A DNA stretch of 64,000 bases from Ramlibacter cellulosilyticus (GCF_014297465.1 NZ_JACORT010000009.1:62001-126000); one strand, 5' to 3'; numbered from the stretch's first letter, positions 16,293-26,265 are shown. Program-made: numbers and translations. Notes: a model not told the origin generated them from the letters alone.

Positions 16293-16780
16293 GGGGAAAC
16301 CTCGATCTCGAAGAAGGGCTCGAATTCGAATCTTGCGTCGGCCGACGGCTGCACTTCGCGCAGCTCCAGCTGGAAGTTCAGGTCCATGCGTTCGTTGATC
16401 CACGGGCCGGGCACGACGCCGCTCCACACGAGCGTGCGTTCGCCGGGCCGCGCGGTGCCGCTCGCGAAGAGGCTGCCGCGCCACTCCACGCGCAGGCCGG
16501 CGGGCGAGCGCAAGCCGGGGATGAAGGCGGGGATCACGTAGTAGATGCGGGCCTGGCGCCCGGCGTAGCGCGCGGTGGAGAGGCGGTAATCCACCTGCCT
16601 CACCTGCACGATCGCGCGGGTCGGGTTGCGGCTGGCCACCAGCGGCCGGCCTTCGTCGGTGAGCACCACGCGCGGGGTCACCCGGCTGCGCGGCGAGGCC
16701 GAGTCGTCCAGGCGCTCCGCGGCGGGCGCCGACGTGGCCGCCGCCAGCGCGAGGAGCAGGCACGCGGCGCGGGGGATCAC
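16289..16780 (-). CDS. Unknown exported protein of the surface operon
   Basis: The product is 163 residues from a GTG start overlapping the preceding stop (the GTGA overlap decides the start; the frame is open much further upstream inside the neighbouring gene). A signal peptide ends near 'ATSAPAAE'. The mature part is beta-rich with no motif I recognise; 'QARIYYVIPAFIPGLRSPAG' near residue 75 is the most hydrophobic stretch. It lies between a subunit-like gene and the chaperone gene and overlaps both by four bases, so it is likely needed for assembly. It might be a second chaperone-like protein or an adaptor. No function can be assigned. Confidence 0.6.
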   Translation of the reverse strand: MIPRAACLLLALAAATSAPAAERLDDSASPRSRVTPRVVLTDEGRPLVASRNPTRAIVQVRQVDYRLSTARYAGRQARIYYVIPAFIPGLRSPAGLRVEWRGSLFASGTARPGERTLVWSGVVPGPWINERMDLNFQLELREVQPSADARFEFEPFFEIEVSP

Positions 16781-17412
16781 AGGTTGCTCGCGGTGTAGAC
16801 CACGCGGCCGAGGTAGCGGCCCGAGGGGTACAAGGTGGTGTTGTCGTACTGGAAGACCAGCACGTTGCGCATGGTGATGCTGCTGCCGAACCCGAAGAGG
16901 ATGACGCTCTCGTAGATCGCGAGCTGCTGCGCGCCGGAGCCGTCGAAGCTGCCGGTCTGGATGTCCTGGCCCGCGTTGTTGCCGGCCTCCAGGTTGTAGG
17001 ACGTCCAGCGGATGTCCGTGAACGGGATCACCGTGGTGCCGCAGCCGGAGCCGGCCACGCACTGCAGCGGCGTGGAGGAGTTCACCGTCAGCCGCATGGT
17101 GCGGCGGTCGAAGAGCGATGCCGTGTTGCGCGTGATCACCTCGATCTCCACGCCGCCCGCGGGCGAGGTGGGGGGCGTGCCGGCACTGGGCGTGCCGATG
17201 ACCGGGGTCGGCGTCGGCATGACATTCGCGTTGTTCACCGTGAAGGTGACGCGGTTGATGGTGTTGTTGGCCGAGCCGACCCGCAGCGTGACGGAGGGCG
17301 GCGAGCCCAGGGGCGTGCTGATGAAGACCGCGCCGGCGTCCGGGGCGGCACCCAGCAGGGCGGCCGCCGCGAACGCGGCATGGCGAAATGAACTACGGCA
17401 CGCTTGGCGCAT
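16777..17412 (-). CDS. Exported RVGS-motif subunit-like protein
   Basis: The 211-residue product has a signal sequence ending near 'APDAGA'. Its mature N-terminus contains 'PPSVTLRVGSANNTIN' near residue 38, matching the shared RVGS motif of the operon. It ends with 'YPSGRYLGRVVYTASNL', a pilin-like closing strand. Two cysteines near residue 120 ('CVAGSGC') may form a disulphide. It is the most divergent of the four paralogs and lacks the W[DG]GxAP motif. Eleven bases separate it from the upstream paralog, and it overlaps the next gene by four bases. Confidence 0.65.
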   Translation of the reverse strand: MRQACRSSFRHAAFAAAALLGAAPDAGAVFISTPLGSPPSVTLRVGSANNTINRVTFTVNNANVMPTPTPVIGTPSAGTPPTSPAGGVEIEVITRNTASLFDRRTMRLTVNSSTPLQCVAGSGCGTTVIPFTDIRWTSYNLEAGNNAGQDIQTGSFDGSGAQQLAIYESVILFGFGSSITMRNVLVFQYDNTTLYPSGRYLGRVVYTASNL

Positions 17413-17423
17413 GGTGCGCCACT

Positions 17424-18041
17424 CTACACGCCGCTCGCGGTGTAGGTCACCGTGGACGTGTAGGTGCCCGCGGGCCAGCTGGCCGGCGTGCCCCCCAGCG
17501 TGTACGTCCACGTGGAGGAGCGCACCGAGTTGGAGGTGAAGCCCGACGTCGTGCCGCCGGCGCACGCGCCGACGGTGGCGCCGGGGTGCGGGAGGTTCGT
17601 GCCACCCCCGCTGGCGGTCACGCCGAAGTCGGCCAGCGTCGGGCCGCCCGCGGGTGCCACGGGGGCGGCAGTGCAGCCCAGCGTGCCGGTGGTCGCATTC
17701 GTCCACGCGCTGGCGACCGTCGACTGCGTGCCGGAGATGCCCACGGTCGGCGCGTTGCCGTCCCAGTTGACGGCGGTGTTGTTGCCGTTGACCGGCGCCA
17801 CGGCGCCCGCCGGGATGGTCTGCGTGACGTTCCAGTTCAGGGAGTCCCCCGTGCCGGTCGCCGCGCCCACGCGCAGCAGGATCATCTTCGGCACCGCCAC
17901 GCTCAGGTTCAGGCGTGCCGTGGCGGTCACGGTGCCTGCACCGGAAGACGAATAGCCGTAGGTGCTTTCGGCTTGCGCGCCGCCCATGGCGAACGCGGCC
18001 ACCAGCGCTGCACCCAGCGCTCCCCAACGATTGTTTTTCAT
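17424..18041 (-). CDS. Exported LRVG-motif subunit-like protein, paralog of the 18698 gene
   Basis: The 205-residue product has a signal peptide ending in 'GGAQA', and the mature protein starts ESTYGY, exactly as in the neighbouring paralog. Shared motifs are 'VPKMILLRVGAATGT' near residue 50, 'VNWDGNAPTV' near 91, and the final 'AGTYTSTVTYTASGV'. Two cysteines ('GCTAAP' and 'GACAGG') probably form a disulphide. These features resemble major subunits of archaic (spore-coat-U type) chaperone-usher fibres. The ribosome-binding site is a purine-rich stretch just before the ATG. It is probably a fibre subunit exported to the cell surface. Confidence 0.7.
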   Translation of the reverse strand: MKNNRWGALGAALVAAFAMGGAQAESTYGYSSSGAGTVTATARLNLSVAVPKMILLRVGAATGTGDSLNWNVTQTIPAGAVAPVNGNNTAVNWDGNAPTVGISGTQSTVASAWTNATTGTLGCTAAPVAPAGGPTLADFGVTASGGGTNLPHPGATVGACAGGTTSGFTSNSVRSSTWTYTLGGTPASWPAGTYTSTVTYTASGV

Positions 18042-18086
18042 GCTTCCCTCCTCGTGCGGGCCGCCCCTGCGGCCCGCGCACGTTGC

Positions 18087-18698
18087 TTACGGCGCGGTGG
18101 CCGTGTAGGTCACGATTTCGAAGTCGCTGCCGGCGGCGGTGCTGTTGATGGCGCTGGCGGCGACGCTGTAGGTCCAGGTGCCCTGGTGCACGGTGTTGCG
18201 CGCCAGGCCGGACACGGGCGTGCCGCAGGCGGTGTCCGTGCCGGGGTGCGCCAGGCCGGCGCCGGAACTGACCAGGATGTCGGTCGCCGCAAGCGAGGTG
18301 AACGGCGTGGTGGCCGAGCAGGTCAGCGCCGCGCCGCCGGCGTTGTTGTGCCAGAGGTAGGCCGTCAGGGCACCCACGGGGCTCGCCGCGAAGCTCGGGG
18401 CCGACCCGTCCCAGTCCGCCGCCTGGTTGTTGCCGGCCACCGTCACCGGGGCGGGGCCCGTGGAGATGAAAGGCGTCAGGTTGAAATCGAGTGCATCCTG
18501 CGTGGCGCTGGCGCTACCCACGCGCAGGATGATCAGCTTGGGCGTGTTCACATTGATGCGAATGCGGGCCCGCGCGCTCACTGCACCGGGCGTGGCGGAG
18601 GCGTCGTAGCCATACGTGCTCTCCGCCATGGCCTCGCCACTGGCCAGGCCCGCCACGATCGCAGCCGCCGCGGCGGCCAGTTTCAGTTGCTTCTTCAT
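18087..18698 (-). CDS. Exported LRVG-motif subunit-like protein (possible major subunit)
   Basis: The product is 203 residues from the ATG at 18698; an upstream in-frame GTG at 18728 would add ten residues ahead of the signal sequence and is less likely. The signal peptide ends 'GEAMA' and the mature protein starts ESTYGY. 'TPKLIILRVGSASAT' near residue 53, 'ADWDGSAPSF' near 94, and a cysteine pair ('TCSATT', 'ACGTP') are shared with the next gene. The tail 'EIVTYTATAP' is the terminal strand. A purine repeat (GGAAGAGAGAGAG) precedes the start. It is the first subunit gene after the barrel gene, the usual place of the major subunit. Confidence 0.7.
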   Translation of the reverse strand: MKKQLKLAAAAAAIVAGLASGEAMAESTYGYDASATPGAVSARARIRINVNTPKLIILRVGSASATQDALDFNLTPFISTGPAPVTVAGNNQAADWDGSAPSFAASPVGALTAYLWHNNAGGAALTCSATTPFTSLAATDILVSSGAGLAHPGTDTACGTPVSGLARNTVHQGTWTYSVAASAINSTAAGSDFEIVTYTATAP

Positions 18699-18785
18699 GT
18701 CTCTCTCTCTTCCTTCCAGGTCAACCAACGAACAAGATGAGACCCGGGTGGCGTCCGCCGCACGGAGTCTTGCTATTCCGCATGC

Positions 18786-20966
18786 TCAGTCCCCCACCCG
18801 CACCACAGGGATGCGGGCTTCGGCCTGCCCACGCAGCGGGACATCGACACGCGTCGCCCGATCCGACGCCGCGCCCCAGGGCAGCGGCACCGTCTCCAGC
18901 GTGAGCGTGATCTGGTGGTGTCCCGTTCCCACCAGCGGGAAAACGAAGCGGCCGGCGCGGTCGGTCGTCGTGCGCATCCGGCCGTCCAGCAGCACTTCCA
19001 CGTTCGGCACGCCGCTCTCGGCGCCCTGCTGCTCGCCGTCGCGGTTGGCGTCGAAGAAGACGACGCCGGCGATCTCGCCCGCGCCCACGCTCGTGGACCC
19101 CGCGGTGCGGTAGCTGCTGCCGCGGCTGCCTTCCCAGCGCAGGTACACCGAGGCGTACTTGTCGTTGCTGCGCGTGACGGTCGGCGCGGCCAGCCCGGTG
19201 GGCGCCACTTCGACGACGGCCTGGTTCAGGCTGACGGAGGCGCCCACCACCCAGCCCTCGGGCAGCTGGCGCTCGGTGTCGAGCGTGCCGGACAGGCCGC
19301 GCGACGTCGCGAGGTGGCTGTCGGTGGCCGTGTAGCGCAGGTTGCCGCTGACGGTCCACGCCACGGCGGGCCACATGCGGAAGTTCAGGCCCGCGGTGGG
19401 CGAGAGCGTGCTGACGCCGCTGCTGCGGTCGCGGGCGACGCCCAGCGTGGTGCTCAGCTCCGGGCGGCCGGTCTGGTAGTCGCCGGCGAGCCATTCCTGC
19501 TCCCACTCCAGCTCCTCGCCGGACGCGGGCAGGTCGCCGGACACCACGGACTCGTTGCGGTGCACTGCCACGCGCACGCGCGTGCGGCCGTAGCCGATGA
19601 AGCGGGTCTGGTAGAAGGCGTTCGCGTACAGGCTGCGGGAGCCGCCTTGCAGGAGCGAGGACGTGCCGACGGCCGTCTCGTGCCGGCTGTTCAGGACGGT
19701 GGCGCTGCCGCCGACGAGGCGGTCACGGTCGATGCGGTACTGCGCGTTGGCGCTGGCGTTGATGGTGCGGCGGTAGCCGCGGGCGGCGTCGCGTTCGGCG
19801 TTCTGCTCCTGGAAGTCGACGCCGGCGCCCCAGTTCAGGCGCAGTCCCGTGTCGTCGATGCGCCAGTAGGCGCCGCGCGTGTCGGACGCGAGCACGTACT
19901 CGCCGAAGCGCAGGAAGGGATCGGCCTGGTACACGCCGAACTCGTGGCGCGCCGTCCCCTGGCGCGTGGCGCCTTCGAGGAAGAGGCCTTGCGCGCCGGG
20001 ACGGTCGTCGCCCTGCGTTTCGCTGCGCACGTGGATGGCGCGCGCGCGCGCCTGGCCGTCTTCCAGCAGGTCGGGGCCGTAGCCGATGCTCGCGGCCACG
20101 CTGCCGACGTCCGCGCGGGCCACGGAGAGGCCGGGCGTGATGGAGGGCACCTCGGTCGCGCGGCTGGCCTGGACGCCGGCGAACATCCGCTCGCCGAAGC
20201 GCTGGCTGTAGCCCGCCCAGGCGATGCTGCCCTGGCTCTTCTCGAAGCCCGGATACGGGCCGCCGGCCAGCACGCCGCGCTCGCCGACGCCGACGCGCAG
20301 GTCGCTCGTGGCCGTGAACACGCGCGTGGCCGCGCCGCGCACGGTGCTCGTGCCCAGCGACATGCGATAGGTGCGCGCCAGCGCATCGGTGATCTCGCTG
20401 CCGAAGTCGCCGACCACGCTGTCCGCGAACATCTGCGTGGTGACCGGCAGGCCCACGTTGCGCAGCGTCACGCGGCCGCTGGTGCGTTGGCCGGCGCGAC
20501 CCAGCGCGCCGAAGCCGAGGTCGGTGCCGTCGTGGGCCCGCAGGTCCGCCTGCAGGAGGATGTCGCCGTAGTTGAGCGTCTCCTGGCGGTACTCCAGGCG
20601 CTGGCCGAGTTCGGTGGACTGGCGCAGGTCGAGGCCGCTCTCGGAGCGGGCCCAGCCCAGGCGGCTCTCGGACAGGTACGTGCGCAGCCCCGCCTCCGCC
20701 GCGGAAGGCGTGGCAGGCTCGGGCGCGGGCGGCAGCGGCGTCGCGTCCATCACCTTGTCCTCGTAAGCCTTGGGCTTGCTCTCCAGCATCTTCCTCAATC
20801 GCTCCTGTTCAGCCTGCGCGCGGTCCAGGGACTGCACGCTGGGCACGGCGTCGGCAGCCCAGCCGCCGGCCATGTGGGTCACGGCACAGCAGACGGACAC
20901 GGACCGCAGCAGCCTTCCCCAGGCCGCACGTCTCCGCGCGCGTGCTTTCTTTCTCTGCTCTGCCAC
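18786..20966 (-). CDS. Outer-membrane beta-barrel, usher-like, with SdrD-type C-terminal domain
   Basis: The 726-residue product starts at a GTG, with a basic N-terminus and signal sequence ending near 'GGWAADA'. A helical stretch of about 40 residues follows. From about residue 90 to 620 alternating-polarity strands indicate a large outer-membrane barrel. A segment near residues 180-240 ('GDFGSEITDALARTYRMSLG' then 'STVRGAATRVFTATSDLRVG') resembles usher barrels. The C-terminal 100 residues form an SdrD B-like/carboxypeptidase-regulatory-like fold ('GVVFFDANRDGEQQGAESGV'). I find no standard usher N-terminal chaperone-binding domain. As the first gene of the operon it is likely the surface-assembly pore. 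Confidence 0.65.
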   Translation of the reverse strand: MAEQRKKARARRRAAWGRLLRSVSVCCAVTHMAGGWAADAVPSVQSLDRAQAEQERLRKMLESKPKAYEDKVMDATPLPPAPEPATPSAAEAGLRTYLSESRLGWARSESGLDLRQSTELGQRLEYRQETLNYGDILLQADLRAHDGTDLGFGALGRAGQRTSGRVTLRNVGLPVTTQMFADSVVGDFGSEITDALARTYRMSLGTSTVRGAATRVFTATSDLRVGVGERGVLAGGPYPGFEKSQGSIAWAGYSQRFGERMFAGVQASRATEVPSITPGLSVARADVGSVAASIGYGPDLLEDGQARARAIHVRSETQGDDRPGAQGLFLEGATRQGTARHEFGVYQADPFLRFGEYVLASDTRGAYWRIDDTGLRLNWGAGVDFQEQNAERDAARGYRRTINASANAQYRIDRDRLVGGSATVLNSRHETAVGTSSLLQGGSRSLYANAFYQTRFIGYGRTRVRVAVHRNESVVSGDLPASGEELEWEQEWLAGDYQTGRPELSTTLGVARDRSSGVSTLSPTAGLNFRMWPAVAWTVSGNLRYTATDSHLATSRGLSGTLDTERQLPEGWVVGASVSLNQAVVEVAPTGLAAPTVTRSNDKYASVYLRWEGSRGSSYRTAGSTSVGAGEIAGVVFFDANRDGEQQGAESGVPNVEVLLDGRMRTTTDRAGRFVFPLVGTGHHQITLTLETVPLPWGAASDRATRVDVPLRGQAEARIPVVRVGD

Positions 20967-21469
20967 AGGTCTTCAATTCCAGGTTCCGACGTGGATCAAT
21001 GAACGGAACTCTACGCTGCTCGTAACTGGTTGCAACAAACGGTCAGGTTGCGACAAGCCAACAAGCGGACGAAATCACCAAATACTGCACGGCTTGAGTG
21101 CTATGGTTTTAGAAGCTGGACCCCTCAGACCGTGGGGATTCAGCTACGCTTAATAAGCCGTTGCCTTAACACCGCGTTTTCGCCGGATTCTGCTGAGCTG
21201 CCGCAAGCGGAGCACGCCACGCGTGACAAGCGGGCGCTCACGAACGTTGGGCGGCGCGGAGTGTTGCGTTCCCGCTGCACGGGCCGGCAGGCGGACGCCG
21301 CGTACCGCCTGGCGCGGGAGCGCGTGCTCCCCCCCGACGCGAGGGGGCTCGCGGACGGGCGGCGACGGTCCGACATCCGGCCGTCCCCGGCGCCTGTGCG
21401 GGCGCTCACGCGGTCCTAAGAATCGACGGCTATCCTGCGAATCCCCCCGTGGATGAGGAAAGCCGTGCC
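20967..21469. other. Divergent intergenic region between surface operon and two-component genes
   Basis: This 503-base gap has no convincing gene. Its left part (20967-21180) is clearly less GC-rich than the surroundings and probably holds the promoter of the minus-strand operon. Two direct repeats, GGTTGCAACAA at 21028-21038 and GGTTGCGACAA at 21046-21056, are offset by 18 bases. The right part (21230-21420) is very GC-rich, with short open frames of atypical composition. A TATCCT at 21431-21436 could be a -10 element for the response-regulator gene. Confidence 0.5.
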
Positions 21470-22147
21470 ATGCGAGTCCTGCTGGTCGAAGACGACGAGA
21501 TGATCGGCCACAGCCTGCGCGAGGCCCTGCAGGGCCAGGGCTGGTCGGTCGACTGGGTCAAGGACGGCCTGCTGGCGCAGAGCGCCTGGGACGACGGCGA
21601 CTACGCCTGCGTGCTGCTCGATCTCGGCCTGCCCAAGCGCGACGGCGTGGAGGTCCTGCGGCACGCGCGCTCGCGCGGCAACACCACGCCGGTCCTGGTG
21701 CTCACCGCGCGCGACGCGATCGACGACCGCGTGACCGGCCTGGACCTCGGCGCCGACGACTACCTGCTGAAGCCCTATGAGGTGCGCGAACTGCTCGCGC
21801 GCATGCGGGCCGTCATCCGCCGGCGCGACGGCAGCGCGCACTCGGTGATCGGCAACACCACCGTGCAGCTGGACCTGACCACGCGCGAAGTGATGGTGCA
21901 GGGCGGCGAGCGCTCGCAGCTTTCGGCGCGCGAGTTCGCGCTGCTGCACGCGCTGCTGGAACGTCCGGGCGCCATCCTGTCGCGCGAGCAACTGGAGAAC
22001 CGCATCTACGGCTGGGGCGAAGAGGTGAGCAGCAACGCGGTGGACGTCCTGATCCACGGCATGCGCCGCAAGATCGGGCCGGACACCATCCGCAACGTGC
22101 GGGGGCTGGGCTGGCGCGTGACCGGCGGCGCGGGAGCATCGGCATGA
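21470..22147 (+). CDS. OmpR-family response regulator, QseB/PmrA-like
   Basis: The product is 225 residues from the ATG at 21470; a GTG at 21449 would add seven residues before 'MRVLLVEDDE' and is disfavoured. The receiver domain has the acidic pair E7-D8-D9, the phosphorylation site D51 ('CVLLDLGLPKRDG') and the conserved lysine in 'LLKPYEVRELLARMR'. The C-terminal winged helix ends 'IRNVRGLGWRVTGGAG', as in QseB and PmrA. The stop overlaps the sensor-kinase start by four bases. Such regulators bind tandem hexamers about 11 bases apart, and one such array lies just after the kinase gene. Confidence 0.92.
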   Translation: MRVLLVEDDEMIGHSLREALQGQGWSVDWVKDGLLAQSAWDDGDYACVLLDLGLPKRDGVEVLRHARSRGNTTPVLVLTARDAIDDRVTGLDLGADDYLLKPYEVRELLARMRAVIRRRDGSAHSVIGNTTVQLDLTTREVMVQGGERSQLSAREFALLHALLERPGAILSREQLENRIYGWGEEVSSNAVDVLIHGMRRKIGPDTIRNVRGLGWRVTGGAGASA

Positions 22148-23502
22148 AATGGCACGTCTTCCCCACCGGGCCCATGTGCTCGCTGCGGCGGGCGCTGATG
22201 TTGTGGCTGCTGCCGCTCTTCCTCGTCGTGGGCGGCGGTTCCGCGGCGGTGTCGTACTGGTCGTACTGCAAGATGGTCGACATGTTCCTCGACGACCAGA
22301 TGCAGCAGCTGGCCGAGGCACTGGCGACCAACGAGATGCCGCAGCCCGCGCGCATGACGAAGGAGCGCGTGCACCAGTGGGGCGCCTACGTCGTGCAGAC
22401 GTGGAGCCCCGGCAACGCGCTGCAGGTGACGTCGTATCCCGAGCTGCAGGTCCCCCTGCAGCAGGGCGCCGGCTTCCATGACCTCGCGACCAGCGGCTAC
22501 CACTGGCGGGTCTACACGCTGCCGCCCGTGAAGCCGGGCGCGCACAGCGTGCAGGTGCTGCAGAGCGCGGACTTCCGCGGCAAGCTCGCGGCCGAACGGG
22601 CGGGCGCGGCGATCGCGCCCTTCCTGCTCATGGTGCCGCTCGCGATGGCGGTGCTGTGGGGCGTGGCGCGCGCGATGTCGCGCGCGCTGCAGGACATCGG
22701 CCGGCAGGCCGCGCAGCAGGACGAGCACAACATCGCCGAGCTCTCGGTGCGGAACGTGCCGCAGGAGATCGTTCCGCTCGTCTCCTCCTTCAACAGCCTG
22801 CTGCGCCGCCTGCGCGACGCGTTCGCGACGCAGCGCCGCTTCGTGCAGGACGCGGCGCACGAGCTGCGCACGCCCATCGCCGCCATCGGGCTGCAGGTGG
22901 AGAACATGCGCAATGACATGAACTGCCCCGCGGCCGAACAGCGCTTCGCCCACCTCGAGGCGGGCGTGCGCCGCGCGCAGCGGCTCGTCGACCAGTTGCT
23001 GCGCCTCTCGCGGCAGGAGAGCGCGGGCGCCGACGGTCCCGCGATCGTGGACCTGCGCGCGCAGCTGCGCGAGAGCGTGACGACCCTGATCGGCCTGGCC
23101 GACCAGCGCAACATCGACCTCGGCGTGGCGGGCGCGGAGCAGGCCAGCACGCCGATCCCGCTCGCCTGCGCGGCCGGCGACATCCGCAGCGTGCTGGACA
23201 ACCTGATCGAGAACGCCTTGCGCTACACGCCAGAAGGCGGTGTCGTCGACGTGAAGCTCGAACATGCGCAGGGCCGCATCGCGCTGGAGGTCGTCGACAC
23301 CGGCCCCGGCATCCCGCAGGACATGTTGCCGCGCGTGTTCGACCGCTTCTTCCGCGTGCCGGGCAACGGCACCAACGGCAGCGGCCTCGGCCTCGCCATC
23401 GCCCGCGCCGCGGCGGAACGCGCGGGGCTGTTGCTTACGCTGCGCAATCGCGAGGACCGCAGCGGACTCATTGCGCGCGTGGAGACGCTCACGGTCAGCT
23501 AA
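22144..23502 (+). CDS. Sensor histidine kinase, QseC-like
   Basis: The 452-residue membrane kinase has transmembrane helices at about residues 16-38 and 155-175, enclosing a periplasmic sensor region of about 115 residues. The phosphoacceptor is H239 in 'QDAAHELRTPIAAIGLQ'. The ATPase domain has an N box ('LDNLIENALRYTPEGG'), a G1 box ('VVDTGPGIP') and a G2 box ('GSGLGLAIARAAAE'). It presumably phosphorylates the regulator encoded immediately upstream. Its signal is unknown; no acidic iron-binding motif as in PmrB was noted. The last codons carry the first hexamer of a regulatory array. Confidence 0.92.
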   Translation: MKWHVFPTGPMCSLRRALMLWLLPLFLVVGGGSAAVSYWSYCKMVDMFLDDQMQQLAEALATNEMPQPARMTKERVHQWGAYVVQTWSPGNALQVTSYPELQVPLQQGAGFHDLATSGYHWRVYTLPPVKPGAHSVQVLQSADFRGKLAAERAGAAIAPFLLMVPLAMAVLWGVARAMSRALQDIGRQAAQQDEHNIAELSVRNVPQEIVPLVSSFNSLLRRLRDAFATQRRFVQDAAHELRTPIAAIGLQVENMRNDMNCPAAEQRFAHLEAGVRRAQRLVDQLLRLSRQESAGADGPAIVDLRAQLRESVTTLIGLADQRNIDLGVAGAEQASTPIPLACAAGDIRSVLDNLIENALRYTPEGGVVDVKLEHAQGRIALEVVDTGPGIPQDMLPRVFDRFFRVPGNGTNGSGLGLAIARAAAERAGLLLTLRNREDRSGLIARVETLTVS

Positions 23503-23541
23503 GAAAGCGCTAAGGCTTGGCTAAAGGGAGAAACCTACAGT
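23498..23541 (+). promoter_or_regulatory. Three 11-bp-phased GCTAAG hexamers and a -10-like element
   Basis: GCTAAG at 23498-23503, GCTAAG at 23509-23514 and GCTAAA at 23520-23525 recur at exactly 11-base steps; the first overlaps the kinase stop codon. TACAGT at 23536-23541 could be a -10 element. This is the arrangement expected for a tandem-bound OmpR-family activator driving the next gene. Confidence 0.6.
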
Positions 23542-23625
23542 GAGATCACGGTTGCAGCGGGGGAAACAAGGAGAGCCGCAGCAACCGATCCAGACAGATC
23601 TCCGAACCACTGAAAGGTCCCTGCC

Positions 23626-23916
23626 ATGAATGCCAAGTTCCTGTTCGCCGCCGCCGCCATCGCCGCCGCCGTGTCCGGTGTCGCCCGTGCCGACGAAGCC
23701 GATGCTTCCCAGTTCGCGATCAAGTTCGACGGCCAGCGCACCCGCGCCGAAGTGATGGCCGAAGCCGCGCGCGTGCCCGCCGCGCGCAGCCAGGAGCCGG
23801 CCGGCTCCCGCGTGCTGGTCGCGCCCACGTCGAACGTGAGCGTGCAGGCCGTCCGCGCCGAAGCCGCGCAGGCGCTGCGCCTGGGCAAGATCCCCTCGGG
23901 TGAACTGAGCTTCTGA
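23626..23916 (+). CDS. Small exported protein, DUF4148-like
   Basis: The 96-residue product has an N-terminal signal peptide ending near 'GVARA'. It carries the helix patterns 'RAEVMAEAARVPAAR' and 'VRAEAAQALRLGKIPSGE', which resemble DUF4148 proteins common in Burkholderiales. The function of this family is unknown. The 123-base leader after the kinase gene contains three phased hexamers, so the gene is a likely target of the adjacent two-component system. A bidirectional terminator closes the unit. Confidence 0.7.
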   Translation: MNAKFLFAAAAIAAAVSGVARADEADASQFAIKFDGQRTRAEVMAEAARVPAARSQEPAGSRVLVAPTSNVSVQAVRAEAAQALRLGKIPSGELSF

Positions 23917-23946
23917 AGCGCCACGACCCTCCCTCCCGAAGAAGCG

Positions 23947-23975
23947 AAAAGGGCTGCATCCGCAGCCCTTTTTCC
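23947..23975 (+). terminator. Bidirectional intrinsic terminator
   Basis: An 11-bp stem (23947-23957 with 23962-23972) with a 4-base loop is preceded by AAAA and followed by a T tract. It can terminate the + strand DUF4148-like gene and the convergent small minus-strand frame. Confidence 0.88.
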
Positions 23976-23993
23976 TTTGGGGAGCCGGCAGGC

Positions 23994-24191
23994 TCAGAAC
24001 GTGAGCGTGAGCACCACCGGCGCCGGCGCGGCCACTTCGGTGCGCACGGCGAGCAGGGCGTCCGGTTCCGGCAGGAACTGCAGCGGAGCCCAGTCGCTCG
24101 ACGTGTGGCCGGCGACGGTCAGCGTGTGCGCGTCGTCCTCGGCGCGCAGCGCGGTGTCGGCCCAGGAAGCGGAAGGCAGCTCGATCCTCAT
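23994..24191 (-). CDS. Hypothetical small protein
   Basis: A 65-residue frame converges on the terminator at 23947-23975. The sequence is acidic and beta-prone, ending 'APAPVVLTLTF', with no signal peptide, membrane segment or recognised motif. Its ATG at 24191 lies about 100 bases from the htpG promoter, facing away from it. Support is limited to the terminator placement and plausible codon use, so it could also be non-coding. Confidence 0.4.
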   Translation of the reverse strand: MRIELPSASWADTALRAEDDAHTLTVAGHTSSDWAPLQFLPEPDALLAVRTEVAAPAPVVLTLTF

Positions 24192-24296
24192 ACATGCACT
24201 GTAACCACGTGTTGCACACCCCCGGGGGGCGTTTTTTCACCGACTCGGCAGGAAACGTCGAAAACTTCACGTCCGGGCTGAAGTAGCATCTCCCGC

Positions 24297-24324
24297 CTTG
24301 AAATGTTTCACGCCGGCCCTAGCT
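24297..24324 (+). promoter_or_regulatory. Sigma-32-like heat-shock promoter of htpG
   Basis: CTTGAAA at 24297-24303 matches the sigma-32 -35 consensus. After 13 bases, CCCTAGCT at 24317-24324 approximates the -10 consensus CCCCATNT. The htpG ATG follows 28 bases later. Confidence 0.75.
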
Positions 24325-24352
24325 CGGGGACGCTGCATTTGAACAACACGCC

Positions 24353-26257
<1,905 letters not shown>

Positions 26258-26265
26258 GTAGGGAA

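Noticed and set aside
21030..21419. A 129-codon + strand frame in the 503-base gap
   Set aside because: No ribosome-binding site, atypical composition and no recognisable motif; it spans the probable promoter region.
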